This document shows, in pieces, positions 26,752-34,299 of a DNA stretch of 64,000 nucleotides. Each line of letters begins with the position of its first letter. Position 1 is the first letter of the stretch. Made by a program: the position numbers and the translations under genes. Source of the stretch: VXNE01 sp965261535 (GTDB taxonomy: Bacteria; Pseudomonadota; Gammaproteobacteria; Pseudomonadales; Azotimanducaceae); assembly GCA_965261535.1 (NCBI GenBank), contig OZ253469.1, positions 248,001-312,000 on the forward strand, read 5' to 3'. The notes beneath the pieces were generated by a model. It did no database searches, was not told the origin of the DNA, and was given only the letters and a program-made list of their open reading frames with translations.

Positions 26752-28952
26752 GCACACCGGAGCTACCGCTGACGATGCCGCACGATGAAGCTGCTGCGCA
26801 GTTCAATGAACCAGAGACGTCGAGTCGTGCGAAGGCGGATGATGTGGGCGGAAACGAGAAGACACCGTCGGACTGGTTGGGAATTGAGACCGACCACCGA
26901 CGATTGCTGGAGGCCGGTCAGGACGAGTGGTTGCATCCACGATCTGCAGGATTTTGGCTGGGGCAAGGGTGTTTCGTGTCTGAGCCGAGTCAAGCGGCAA
27001 CGCCGAACGCAATTCGGGTTCGAATGGTGTTCGATCCGAAGAAACTGCCGCTATTCGACATGGCACTGTCGGGCGCAGGGCGAATCGTCGAAAGATCGGA
27101 GAGCGGGAACGAGACCGTTGTCGGATGGCTAGCACCCATTCCGTTGTACGCGGTCACGAAGATGGAAGTCTCCTCACGCGAAGAGAAGACGCGCCTTCTG
27201 GCGCTGGTCCGTGAGTTCTCAAATGTCACGCTACCAGAAGTTGGACTTGAGGTGGGCAACGCCAAGGCGTTCGACGTGCCTTCGCGGTCTTTGGGCGAAT
27301 CGAACTTGGAGTTACCGGAGAGCCTTGACGCGATCCAAGGTGCCATGGCGATGGCGGCTTGGGCCGTGCCACGGGTCGATCCGTGGATCGAAGCGCTTCA
27401 GTGGGCGCTGAACCAGGACACTGAGGGTGCGACACGGAAGGTTGCAGCGCTGGCGGCACCGTGGCTGCGGTTTCCGTGGTGTGACGACGTGGCCCTGTCG
27501 GTGGATGAAGGGAAGGCCGGGCTGTGGAGCGCGGCAGTCTCTACGTTGCGCAGCCCAACGTCCAGCGGTAAGTCGCCCGCGCACTTGGCCGATGTCATTG
27601 CCAAGAATGCTTGCGCGGGAAGGGCGTGCGAAGGGACGGAGGAGTGGCTAGGTCGGACACGACGGATCATCGCTGCGGAAGAGACGTTTGGTCCCGGCCA
27701 GGAGGATGCGGGTCTGGCGATCCAGCTTGTTCTTTTGCGTCCGGAACCGATGGAATTCAGGACGTGGAGCCACGATCTTCCTTGGCTCCCTCCGGGAATT
27801 TGGTGGGCTGCCGCCGTCCTCTGCGGGTGGCGCCACGGTTATCGTACCCTGGATAAGAGGTTCAAGGGGGGAGCTGTGCTACGCGAGTTCCTCGCTACGC
27901 GGGCACTGTCGGCTTCGTGGGGGAATCGGGGAGAGGATCTGCTGCCAACATTGCAGCGAGCATCTTTGAAACGGCGGGGAGAGGAAGGTTGCTTTTCGCT
28001 CAAATGGGGCGAGCGATCAGTGTTGCGGAAGCGGTGGCATGCGCGCGCCAAGTGGTACAGGGCCGATTTGAGTGACGAGGTGGTCGGCAAGGCAGCGCGG
28101 CACCTTGCCAGTGAGTTGGGTTGGAAATGCCTCACGCAACGCGTACGCCTGAGGGCTGGCCGGATTCCGATAATCGGAGAAGGCGGGGTTAGGGTCGACG
28201 ATCACGGGGATCTGGTGGTCGGGGGGGCGGTTCAACTGGAGCTGCCTGCGGAAGCTCGGCTGGTGGAGGAACTAGACGAGAGCGAGTTCCGACGAGCATT
28301 GGCGAGCGAAGCCGGTACAGTGTGCGATCCACCAGCCCGCAGGTTAGGGGAGGAGGACATCCCCGGTCTCATCTACAGGCGAGACTTCATCGAAACGGAC
28401 GAGGAGCGGAGTTTGGTCACTCTCATCGACCAATGTGAGTGGAGCAGGCAACTCAAGCGGCGAGTTCAACATTACGGTTGGCGCTACGACTACCGCCAGC
28501 GGGAGATCGACGCATCAATGCGCCTTGGTGCTCTGCCGGACTGGGCGGCCGACTTGGGCCAAAGGCTGGTCGATGAGGGGCTGTTGAGTGAACTGCCTGA
28601 TCAGCTTATCGTCAATGAGTACAAGGGCAGTCAGGGCATTCGCCCGCACATCGATCATCACGGGTTCGCAGAGCAGGTGGCGACAATCAGCTTGCTGGAG
28701 TCGTGGAGCATGGTTTTCCGGCTTAGGCACACCAAACGAAAGATCGGGAAGTCCCTTGAACAGCGCAGCGTCGCGGTGCTCACAGGCGACGCGAGGTACA
28801 AGTGGACCCACGAGATTCCGGCAAGGAAATACGAACGAGGAGGTGGGGATCACACCCGGATTAGACGAGAGAGGCGCATATCTCTCACCTTCCGCAAGGT
28901 CAAAGGGGCGGATGGTGCGTTGCTTACGGCGTCGGGAGAGCCTGCGATCTGA
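26748..28952 (+). CDS. 734-aa protein: unknown N-terminal region fused to AlkB-like dioxygenase (gene 3)
   Basis: The C-terminal ~200 residues match AlkB-type Fe(II)/2-oxoglutarate dioxygenases: NEYKGSQGIRPHIDHH (H634, D636), the distal H688 in WTHEIPARK, and the Arg pair in RRISLTFRKV. AlkB proteins remove alkyl groups from nucleic acids. The first ~530 residues show no recognised motif. ATG at 26748 overlaps the helicase stop by 4 nt; the frame extends upstream but only as overlap. A methyltransferase, a helicase and a demethylase-like enzyme in one operon suggests nucleic-acid modification and its reversal, which is inference. Confidence 0.8.
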   Translation: MSTPELPLTMPHDEAAAQFNEPETSSRAKADDVGGNEKTPSDWLGIETDHRRLLEAGQDEWLHPRSAGFWLGQGCFVSEPSQAATPNAIRVRMVFDPKKLPLFDMALSGAGRIVERSESGNETVVGWLAPIPLYAVTKMEVSSREEKTRLLALVREFSNVTLPEVGLEVGNAKAFDVPSRSLGESNLELPESLDAIQGAMAMAAWAVPRVDPWIEALQWALNQDTEGATRKVAALAAPWLRFPWCDDVALSVDEGKAGLWSAAVSTLRSPTSSGKSPAHLADVIAKNACAGRACEGTEEWLGRTRRIIAAEETFGPGQEDAGLAIQLVLLRPEPMEFRTWSHDLPWLPPGIWWAAAVLCGWRHGYRTLDKRFKGGAVLREFLATRALSASWGNRGEDLLPTLQRASLKRRGEEGCFSLKWGERSVLRKRWHARAKWYRADLSDEVVGKAARHLASELGWKCLTQRVRLRAGRIPIIGEGGVRVDDHGDLVVGGAVQLELPAEARLVEELDESEFRRALASEAGTVCDPPARRLGEEDIPGLIYRRDFIETDEERSLVTLIDQCEWSRQLKRRVQHYGWRYDYRQREIDASMRLGALPDWAADLGQRLVDEGLLSELPDQLIVNEYKGSQGIRPHIDHHGFAEQVATISLLESWSMVFRLRHTKRKIGKSLEQRSVAVLTGDARYKWTHEIPARKYERGGGDHTRIRRERRISLTFRKVKGADGALLTASGEPAI

Positions 28953-29242
28953 CCCTTGTCGTGAGAGAGAACGGCGGTAACTACAACGCCGTCCTCGCTC
29001 ACGACCACGCAACCTCGCAGTCGCTCGAGGCTCTGGATCCGCTGCTTGCACTCTCTGATCTCCCGGTCGATGTCACGGTCAAGGAGCACAGTGCGCCCGT
29101 AAGGGCCTGCCGTACCGCACGCCCTCACCAGTTGCACGTCCGGCTCCCGCAGCCCGCGCTGTTGCATGCGGCGGCCCGCGTGTCGCGTGATCGCAAGGCC
29201 GGACTGTCGGACGGGGCGTTTTTCTATTTCTTCGCTGAACAT
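28850..29242 (-). CDS. DUF4258-like small protein
   Basis: The 130-aa product carries the DUF4258 pattern ITRHAGRRMQQRGLREPDV and then REIRECKQRIQSLERLRGC...GVVVTAVL. The family is RelE/toxin-like in context. The last ~35 codons overlap the end of the AlkB gene on the other strand and look non-conserved, so the natural stop may have been lost. It is divergent from the NUDIX gene, with a palindrome in the gap. Confidence 0.6.
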   Translation of the reverse strand: MFSEEIEKRPVRQSGLAITRHAGRRMQQRGLREPDVQLVRACGTAGPYGRTVLLDRDIDREIRECKQRIQSLERLRGCVVVSEDGVVVTAVLSHDKGQIAGSPDAVSNAPSAPLTLRKVRDMRLSRLIRV

Positions 29243-29267
29243 TTTTTAGATACCTTTTAAGTTAAGA

Positions 29268-29283
29268 TATTATGGTCATAATA
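29268..29283. promoter_or_regulatory. perfect 16-bp palindrome, candidate operator
   Basis: TATTATG-GT-CATAATA lies in a very AT-rich gap between the divergent DUF4258 and NUDIX genes, 50 nt upstream of the latter. As the NUDIX protein has an NrtR-like C-terminus, self-regulation at this site is plausible. Confidence 0.45.
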
Positions 29284-29332
29284 CCACTTTATATGGGTAA
29301 TAGGCGAAGAAAAAGGAGGTAAAATCCTTGCC

Positions 29333-30124
29333 ATGTCAGAGCCAATCTACGACCCAGAGGACTACCCGCGCTTCGCCGTCACCGTCGACATCGCGCTGTT
29401 CACCATCCGGAACGGCGCAATCCACATCGCCCTCGTCCGGCGGGGCGAGTGGCCGTTCGAGGGGCAGTGGGCGCTGCCCGGGGGCTTCGTGAGGGAGCAC
29501 GAGGATCTCGATCAGGCGGCCACGCGCGAACTGGCGGAGGAGACAGGTCTGCTGCATAGCGACGACTGGTATCTGGAACAACTCGGGGGATACGGCCATC
29601 CCACGCGCGACCCCCGCATGCGCGTCGTCACGGTTGCCTATCTGGCGGTCTGCGCCGACATCCCCGCGCTCACGGCGGGCGGCGATGCCGCCCTGGCGCA
29701 GCTGACCCCCTTCCAAGTGATCGAACTAGGACTTCTTGCGTTCGACCACGCACGGATCGTCCAGGACGCCCTGGAACGGATCCGGTCGAAGCTCGAGTAC
29801 ACCACCTTCGCCACGATGTTCCTGCCGCCGGTTTTCACGATCGGCAACGTTCGAGAGGTGTACGAGACGGTGTGGAACACGCGCCTGGACAAGTCGAACT
29901 TCCAACGGAACTTCCGCCGAAACGAAGCGTGTTTCATCGAGTGCCAAAACCAGCCACCTGCGCGTAGGCGCAGGCCAGGGCGCCCGCCGCAGCAGTGGTG
30001 GTCCCTCAAATCACCTCATCGCCGGGGCCGCCCCCTCGGGCTCCTCAAACACGCGCTTCTCGGGCCGCAGGACGCTTGGCATCACCGGCGGGACCACGCG
30101 GACGCTAATCCTCCCGTCGCCTAG
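29333..30124 (+). CDS. NUDIX hydrolase / NrtR-type regulator
   Basis: The 263-aa product has a complete Nudix box (G-x5-E-x7-REL-x-EE-x-GL, starting GGFVREHE). Its C-terminal winged-helix region (TIGNVREVYETVWNTRLDKS, NFQRNFRR) has the layout of NrtR-like regulators of NAD metabolism. The last ~50 residues after RRPGRPP look like run-through beyond the normal family end. AAGGAGG precedes the ATG. In an island, a NAD- or ADP-ribose-linked Nudix protein could belong to a defence pathway, but this is unproven. Confidence 0.78.
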   Translation: MSEPIYDPEDYPRFAVTVDIALFTIRNGAIHIALVRRGEWPFEGQWALPGGFVREHEDLDQAATRELAEETGLLHSDDWYLEQLGGYGHPTRDPRMRVVTVAYLAVCADIPALTAGGDAALAQLTPFQVIELGLLAFDHARIVQDALERIRSKLEYTTFATMFLPPVFTIGNVREVYETVWNTRLDKSNFQRNFRRNEACFIECQNQPPARRRRPGRPPQQWWSLKSPHRRGRPLGLLKHALLGPQDAWHHRRDHADANPPVA

Positions 30125-30228
30125 CCCCGTCCGCTCCCACATAGAGCTAGCGTGCAGTCAATGCCCGAGGGCGCGTATCGGCCCGGCGAGAGCCGCGCAA
30201 ACGCGGCATAAACGTGCGTATATTGTAA

Positions 30229-31680
30229 CTACTCACCCCCTTGCTCGTAGATCTCCCCGGAAAGAGCGATCTGGATGGCGACGAGTGGATTGTATCCGCG
30301 GTTTCGCATGGTTTGCAGGTAGCTGGAGATACGGCAGTAGGCTTGGGCAAATCGCTCGGTGCGGAAGCAGCCCGACACCTTCTGTTTCACCTTGCTCATT
30401 CGAAGGTCGCGCTCGGCCCGGTTGTTTGTGAAGGGGACGCTGGACTCCTCGGCGAACAGCAAGACCGCCTGTTCGTGCTTCTTCAACCGTTCCCAGAGGT
30501 TGTGCGCATCGGACTTGGCGATTCTGCCGCGTTTGCCCTTGGTCCGGGCGGGGATGGGCGGCAGTTCCTTGCCGCCGCGCGTGAGGATGTTTCGATAGCG
30601 TTTGCGCAGGTTCCGGTATTCCCGCTCGGTCACCTGCTTGGCGTCGCTCGCCGACACCTTGGCGCAGGTTTCCTTGAGCAGTCGCTTCATGTTCCTGGCC
30701 CAGGGGTATTGATTGGAGTCTACGACGAACTGCAATTCGCGCAGGAGATGCGAGCCGCAAAGCGCGTGGCCGCAATGATCGTAGGACAGATACGACGCCC
30801 AGCAGTCGTGCACCACGACACCGCCGTAGCGGGGGATGATGCCGATGTCGTCGATGGCCTCGCAACCGCGTTTGCGGTGCAGGCGTTTGACGGTGATCTC
30901 GCCGCCGGAATAGACATGGATCCAGTGGTTCTTCCGATCCACCCGCAGCGAGGTCTCGTCGGCGTTCAAGGCCGGCATGCGGAGCAGTTCGTCGATGGCC
31001 GTCGCCTCCCAACGTTCCAGCGCCGCATGCAGTCGGATCACGAACTTCAGCAGCGTCGCCGGCGAAATGGCCACATCGATCAGCGTCTCGACCGACTTCA
31101 GCACCCGGTCGAGCGGGACCATCCGGGCGATCAGCAGGTTCATCATGTAGGCCTTGAGGCCGTTGCCGTACTGCAGGGGACCGCACATGTCCGCCGGGAA
31201 TCGTCCCGTCGTCCGCCGCCGACAGCGGGGGCAGTCCTTGACCTCCGCATCGACGTGATGGACGACCTTCTCGAACAGTATGTCGATGCGCGTGCGCCGT
31301 GGCTTGGACTGCGACGGCGTATCGCCGAGATCGGCGCCGCAGTTCGCGCAGGCGTCGACCGCCGCCACCTCGGTGGTGGTCACGGTTCGGCTATGGCGCG
31401 ACCGCGCATCGTTTTGCGTCACGCCCTTGCCCTTGGCGCCGGGCCGGGTCGCCGCGGTCTCGTCCTTGCTCGTTTGCGAGGGCGGGATGCTCGCATTGCG
31501 GCCACCCTTGGCGGTGGTCTTCTCCATGAAGATCGCCATCAGCACTTCGAACAGCATCAGCAGGGCGTTGAACAGCGCGCGCGTTTCCGCCGACATCTTG
31601 TCCGCCGCGGACAGTCGCCCGAACTCCGCCTTCAGGCGCTCGAACTCCTCGCGCAGCGATTGCCGGTTCACCGTGGCCAT
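30229..31680 (-). CDS. IS66 family transposase
   Basis: The 483-aa transposase has an N-terminal leucine-rich coil, a zinc-finger-like block (CANCGADL, CPRCRRR), and a catalytic core with ADETSLRV, VVHDCWASY, CGSHLLREL and NNRAERDLRMSKVKQK (acidic triad in the usual places). It ends with the IS66 tail (RTERFAQAYCRISSYLQTM). The length fits single-ORF IS66 members. It lies 9 nt behind the methylase gene. Confidence 0.93.
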   Translation of the reverse strand: MATVNRQSLREEFERLKAEFGRLSAADKMSAETRALFNALLMLFEVLMAIFMEKTTAKGGRNASIPPSQTSKDETAATRPGAKGKGVTQNDARSRHSRTVTTTEVAAVDACANCGADLGDTPSQSKPRRTRIDILFEKVVHHVDAEVKDCPRCRRRTTGRFPADMCGPLQYGNGLKAYMMNLLIARMVPLDRVLKSVETLIDVAISPATLLKFVIRLHAALERWEATAIDELLRMPALNADETSLRVDRKNHWIHVYSGGEITVKRLHRKRGCEAIDDIGIIPRYGGVVVHDCWASYLSYDHCGHALCGSHLLRELQFVVDSNQYPWARNMKRLLKETCAKVSASDAKQVTEREYRNLRKRYRNILTRGGKELPPIPARTKGKRGRIAKSDAHNLWERLKKHEQAVLLFAEESSVPFTNNRAERDLRMSKVKQKVSGCFRTERFAQAYCRISSYLQTMRNRGYNPLVAIQIALSGEIYEQGGE

Positions 31681-31689
31681 GGCCGCCGC

Positions 31690-32361
31690 TCAGCCGTCCT
31701 CGGCCTCGACCGCCATCATCGCCGCCAGCACCGCGAGGCGCTCCGCCCGCGGCATCGCCTGGTAGCGCCCGCCCCAACTCGCCGCCTTGCGCTTGATGGT
31801 CTGGCGGTGGGTGAAGTTCCGGCCCGCGCGGCTGGCCCAATGCACCCGGTCCGGGACGAAGTTGAACCACAGCTTCTCGGTGCGCACCCCGCCCCGGTTC
31901 ATGACCTGCACCTCCAGCCTGCGCCAGCCGCCGAGCAACCCGTCGTACAGCGCCGAGGGATAGCCGGACAGCATGACCCGGCAGGGCAGGGTCTTGAGCA
32001 GTTCCAGCAGCTCGACGTGGTCGGCCTCCCCGTAGTCGAAGCGATAGCGACGGCCCGAGGTGCGGGTGCGCATCAGGTAGGGCGGGTCGCTGTAGACCAG
32101 CTCCGAGCCCCGATAGTCGTACTCGGCCAGAAACCGGTGCGCGCAGCCGTGAATGCGTTGCACGGGGTAGTCGCAGTCAAACGTCGCCAGTGTCCGCCCG
32201 TCGAGATCGATGCCGATGTTGTGCAGCGCCGCCGGCTTGCGCTTCATGATCGCGCCGCCGCCGAGGTGGGTCTCGATGTAGGTGTCGTGCGGCGGCATCA
32301 GGGCGATGATGGGCTGGCACAGCCCCGAGGTCGCCTTCGATCCGAAATAGCCCACTCGCAA
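31690..32361 (-). CDS. D12-class DNA N6-adenine methyltransferase (IS passenger)
   Basis: The 223-aa product has motif X YFGSKATSGL, motif I YIETHLGGGAIMKRKP, and the catalytic motif IV VYSDPPYL, the order of Dam/phage-type adenine methylases. It is intact and sits inside the IS ends directly upstream of the transposase, probably co-transcribed. It could methylate the IS ends and so influence transposition, or protect against restriction; both are inference. The target sequence is unknown. Confidence 0.88.
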   Translation of the reverse strand: MRVGYFGSKATSGLCQPIIALMPPHDTYIETHLGGGAIMKRKPAALHNIGIDLDGRTLATFDCDYPVQRIHGCAHRFLAEYDYRGSELVYSDPPYLMRTRTSGRRYRFDYGEADHVELLELLKTLPCRVMLSGYPSALYDGLLGGWRRLEVQVMNRGGVRTEKLWFNFVPDRVHWASRAGRNFTHRQTIKRKAASWGGRYQAMPRAERLAVLAAMMAVEAEDG

Positions 32362-32765
32362 AGACCCGTAATCCGTATGAGGTCCACACCATAGGCACCA
32401 CGCCCTATGATGTCAAGAGAAATCCGACGGACGCTTGCGACCCATACCGCAGAACCCCGTTCAGGCTATGCTTTCTCGACAATGATGCCCGGTAGGGGGT
32501 GAGTAGTTACAATAAAACAATGATTCATACAAGTCGTACCACAATTCGTACCACAAAGTTGAGAAGCTTGGCACCTCGGCACTGCTTGATTCCTCTCGCG
32601 CCGCTGCGAGTCTCGCGAGGCCCTTTCGACGGTCCATTGCCGCCGTCGGCTATTCCATGGAAACGCATTCGCACTTGTCCGAGACCCCTGTTTTCCCGCC
32701 AGGCCCCCAGTACGTAGCCAGCTTCCTTGCAAGTCGGACCTGATTCACCAACCCACCCACCACTC

Positions 32766-33593
32766 ATGTATCACCCAATCCCCCGAACCTGGCTGTTGGC
32801 GACCAACAAGATCGAGGTCTCATTCCGGAACGGCCACGATGAAAAATCGCCGCATGGCTCCGGTTTCTGGATTCGCAATGGCGAAGATCTGGTGTTCGCA
32901 ACCAACCGACATGTGATCGACATCGAATACAAGGATCCGAAATACCAAGGTCTCGACTATGTGCTGTCGTCGGTCAAGACCTTGACATTCGACGCCACGG
33001 GCCGATCTGGCAGACAGCAGGTGGCCCGCGCAACGATCCTCACGCACGAGGATCCCCAAGTCGACATCGCCTTGTTGCGGGTGGCAGGCGTCATCAACCC
33101 CGACGGCATCTCCGTTCAGCCAGTCAACGTCGACGTAATCGCCGGTTCGAGCTTCCTGGAGACGGAGCTTGAATGGGGTGCCCAAGTCTCGTTCAGTTCG
33201 TTTCAGCCATGGCGCGACACACAAACTGAACGCCCCATCCTGCGAACGGGAATCCTCGCGAGCGACCCCGCGTATCCGTTTGTCTCAAACACGACCAAAC
33301 TAGCCCATGTCCATCTTCTCGAAGCATTCTCGTTCGGAGGTAGCTCCGGCTCGCCGGTGTTTGCCAACGCCAAAGGCATAGAGCTAGGCTCTGGGCTCTC
33401 CGGCGGTGTCGGCTTCAGACCGGCGCGGATTATCGGCATGATGACGGGCCACCTCTCGAACAAGGACAGCGCTGCCGGCGTGCCCTATGACGCACATACG
33501 GGTCTATCCCACTGCCACCGTTCCGATATGCTGCTATCGATGCTGCGCGGATCCGAGTTCCTCCGGCAATGCACATTCGACGCCGCGACCTGA
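32766..33593 (+). CDS. trypsin-like serine protease
   Basis: The 275-aa product has the chymotrypsin-fold triad: H49 in ATNRHVID, D100 in QVDIALLRV, and S194 in FGGSSGSPVF. There is no signal peptide, so it probably acts in the cytoplasm, like proteases found in bacterial conflict systems. ATG at 32766 is chosen over a TTG 13 codons upstream. It neighbours a STAND NTPase 0.7 kb away on the opposite strand. Confidence 0.83.
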   Translation: MYHPIPRTWLLATNKIEVSFRNGHDEKSPHGSGFWIRNGEDLVFATNRHVIDIEYKDPKYQGLDYVLSSVKTLTFDATGRSGRQQVARATILTHEDPQVDIALLRVAGVINPDGISVQPVNVDVIAGSSFLETELEWGAQVSFSSFQPWRDTQTERPILRTGILASDPAYPFVSNTTKLAHVHLLEAFSFGGSSGSPVFANAKGIELGSGLSGGVGFRPARIIGMMTGHLSNKDSAAGVPYDAHTGLSHCHRSDMLLSMLRGSEFLRQCTFDAAT

Positions 33594-33599
33594 GTCACG

Positions 33600-34031
33600 T
33601 CGGACTCATCTCCCGGGATTATCCATTGCCAGACCATGACGATTTCACGCGTCGTCTGGAAAGGCCGCGCGCCGATTTCGATATCGCTCGACTTGGTCGC
33701 CCCCCCCCCCCCGGCCGTGAGCCATGCATCTTCATCCGCAGACTTCACCTCGATCACCCCACGCTCCGGCAGCTGCCCCTTGCGAGCGAGGCCCTTCTGC
33801 ACCTGCTTACGCGGATAGCGACCGAAGTCTGGATGACCCGCGCCCTGATCCGCAGGTTCCTGTATGCAGAACACTTTGGGGCTAAAGCCCCTCGCCGACG
33901 GCGTCCAGCAGGCCGGTGAGAGGCCCGTAACTCGACCATTCCTCGGTCGCACCACCCGACGCGCGCACGCGTCCAAGCTCGACGAAGTAGGCCTCCATCG
34001 CCCCCATCAGTTTCTTGTTCGGTCTCTTCAT
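33600..34031 (-). pseudogene. decayed N-terminus of a type ISP restriction-modification protein
   Basis: The start MKRPNKKLMGAMEAYFVELG at 34031 and the following VRASGGATEEWSSYGPL, KVFCIQEPADQGAGHPDFG, and LPERGVIEVKSADEDAWLTA match the conserved opening of type ISP methylase-endonucleases. The frame shifts near 33890 and again at a run of 13 C (33700-33712), after which QVERYRNR continues the family. Nothing remains of the helicase or methylase domains. Confidence 0.72.
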
Positions 34032-34299
34032 CACGCCTCTTGTCGCCGACCAGCGCGACGCCGCTCCCGACGCGTGTGGCGCGCCCATGGAACACTTAGG
34101 GCACTGGGTGCTGGCGCAGTTCCGCGACGCGGCCACGACTTCGCCGCTCCCGATCATCAACCTTGCTGGCTACCACGACGGTGTCCGCTGGCAGGCGACC
34201 CGCACGCGGCCGACCACCGCGTGCCCGCGGGACCGCTCGAGAAACTCGTGACCCTGGGTCGCGATCGCAAAGGGCTGGTGCTTTCCAGTCACATGTGCG

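Larger units (their letters stand above)
30221..32515. mobile_element. IS66-type element with DNA methylase passenger
   Basis: GTAACTACTCACCCCCT at 30225 and its reverse complement at 32495-32511 form terminal inverted repeats; pairing extends outward by TATT/AATA. Inside are an IS66-family transposase and a DNA adenine methylase in tandem on the minus strand. No orfA/orfB accessory genes are present. No 8-bp target duplication is visible next to the ends. Confidence 0.82.

Noticed and set aside
30241..32394. 717-aa plus-strand frame
   Set aside because: Antisense across both IS66 genes; no protein-like motif.
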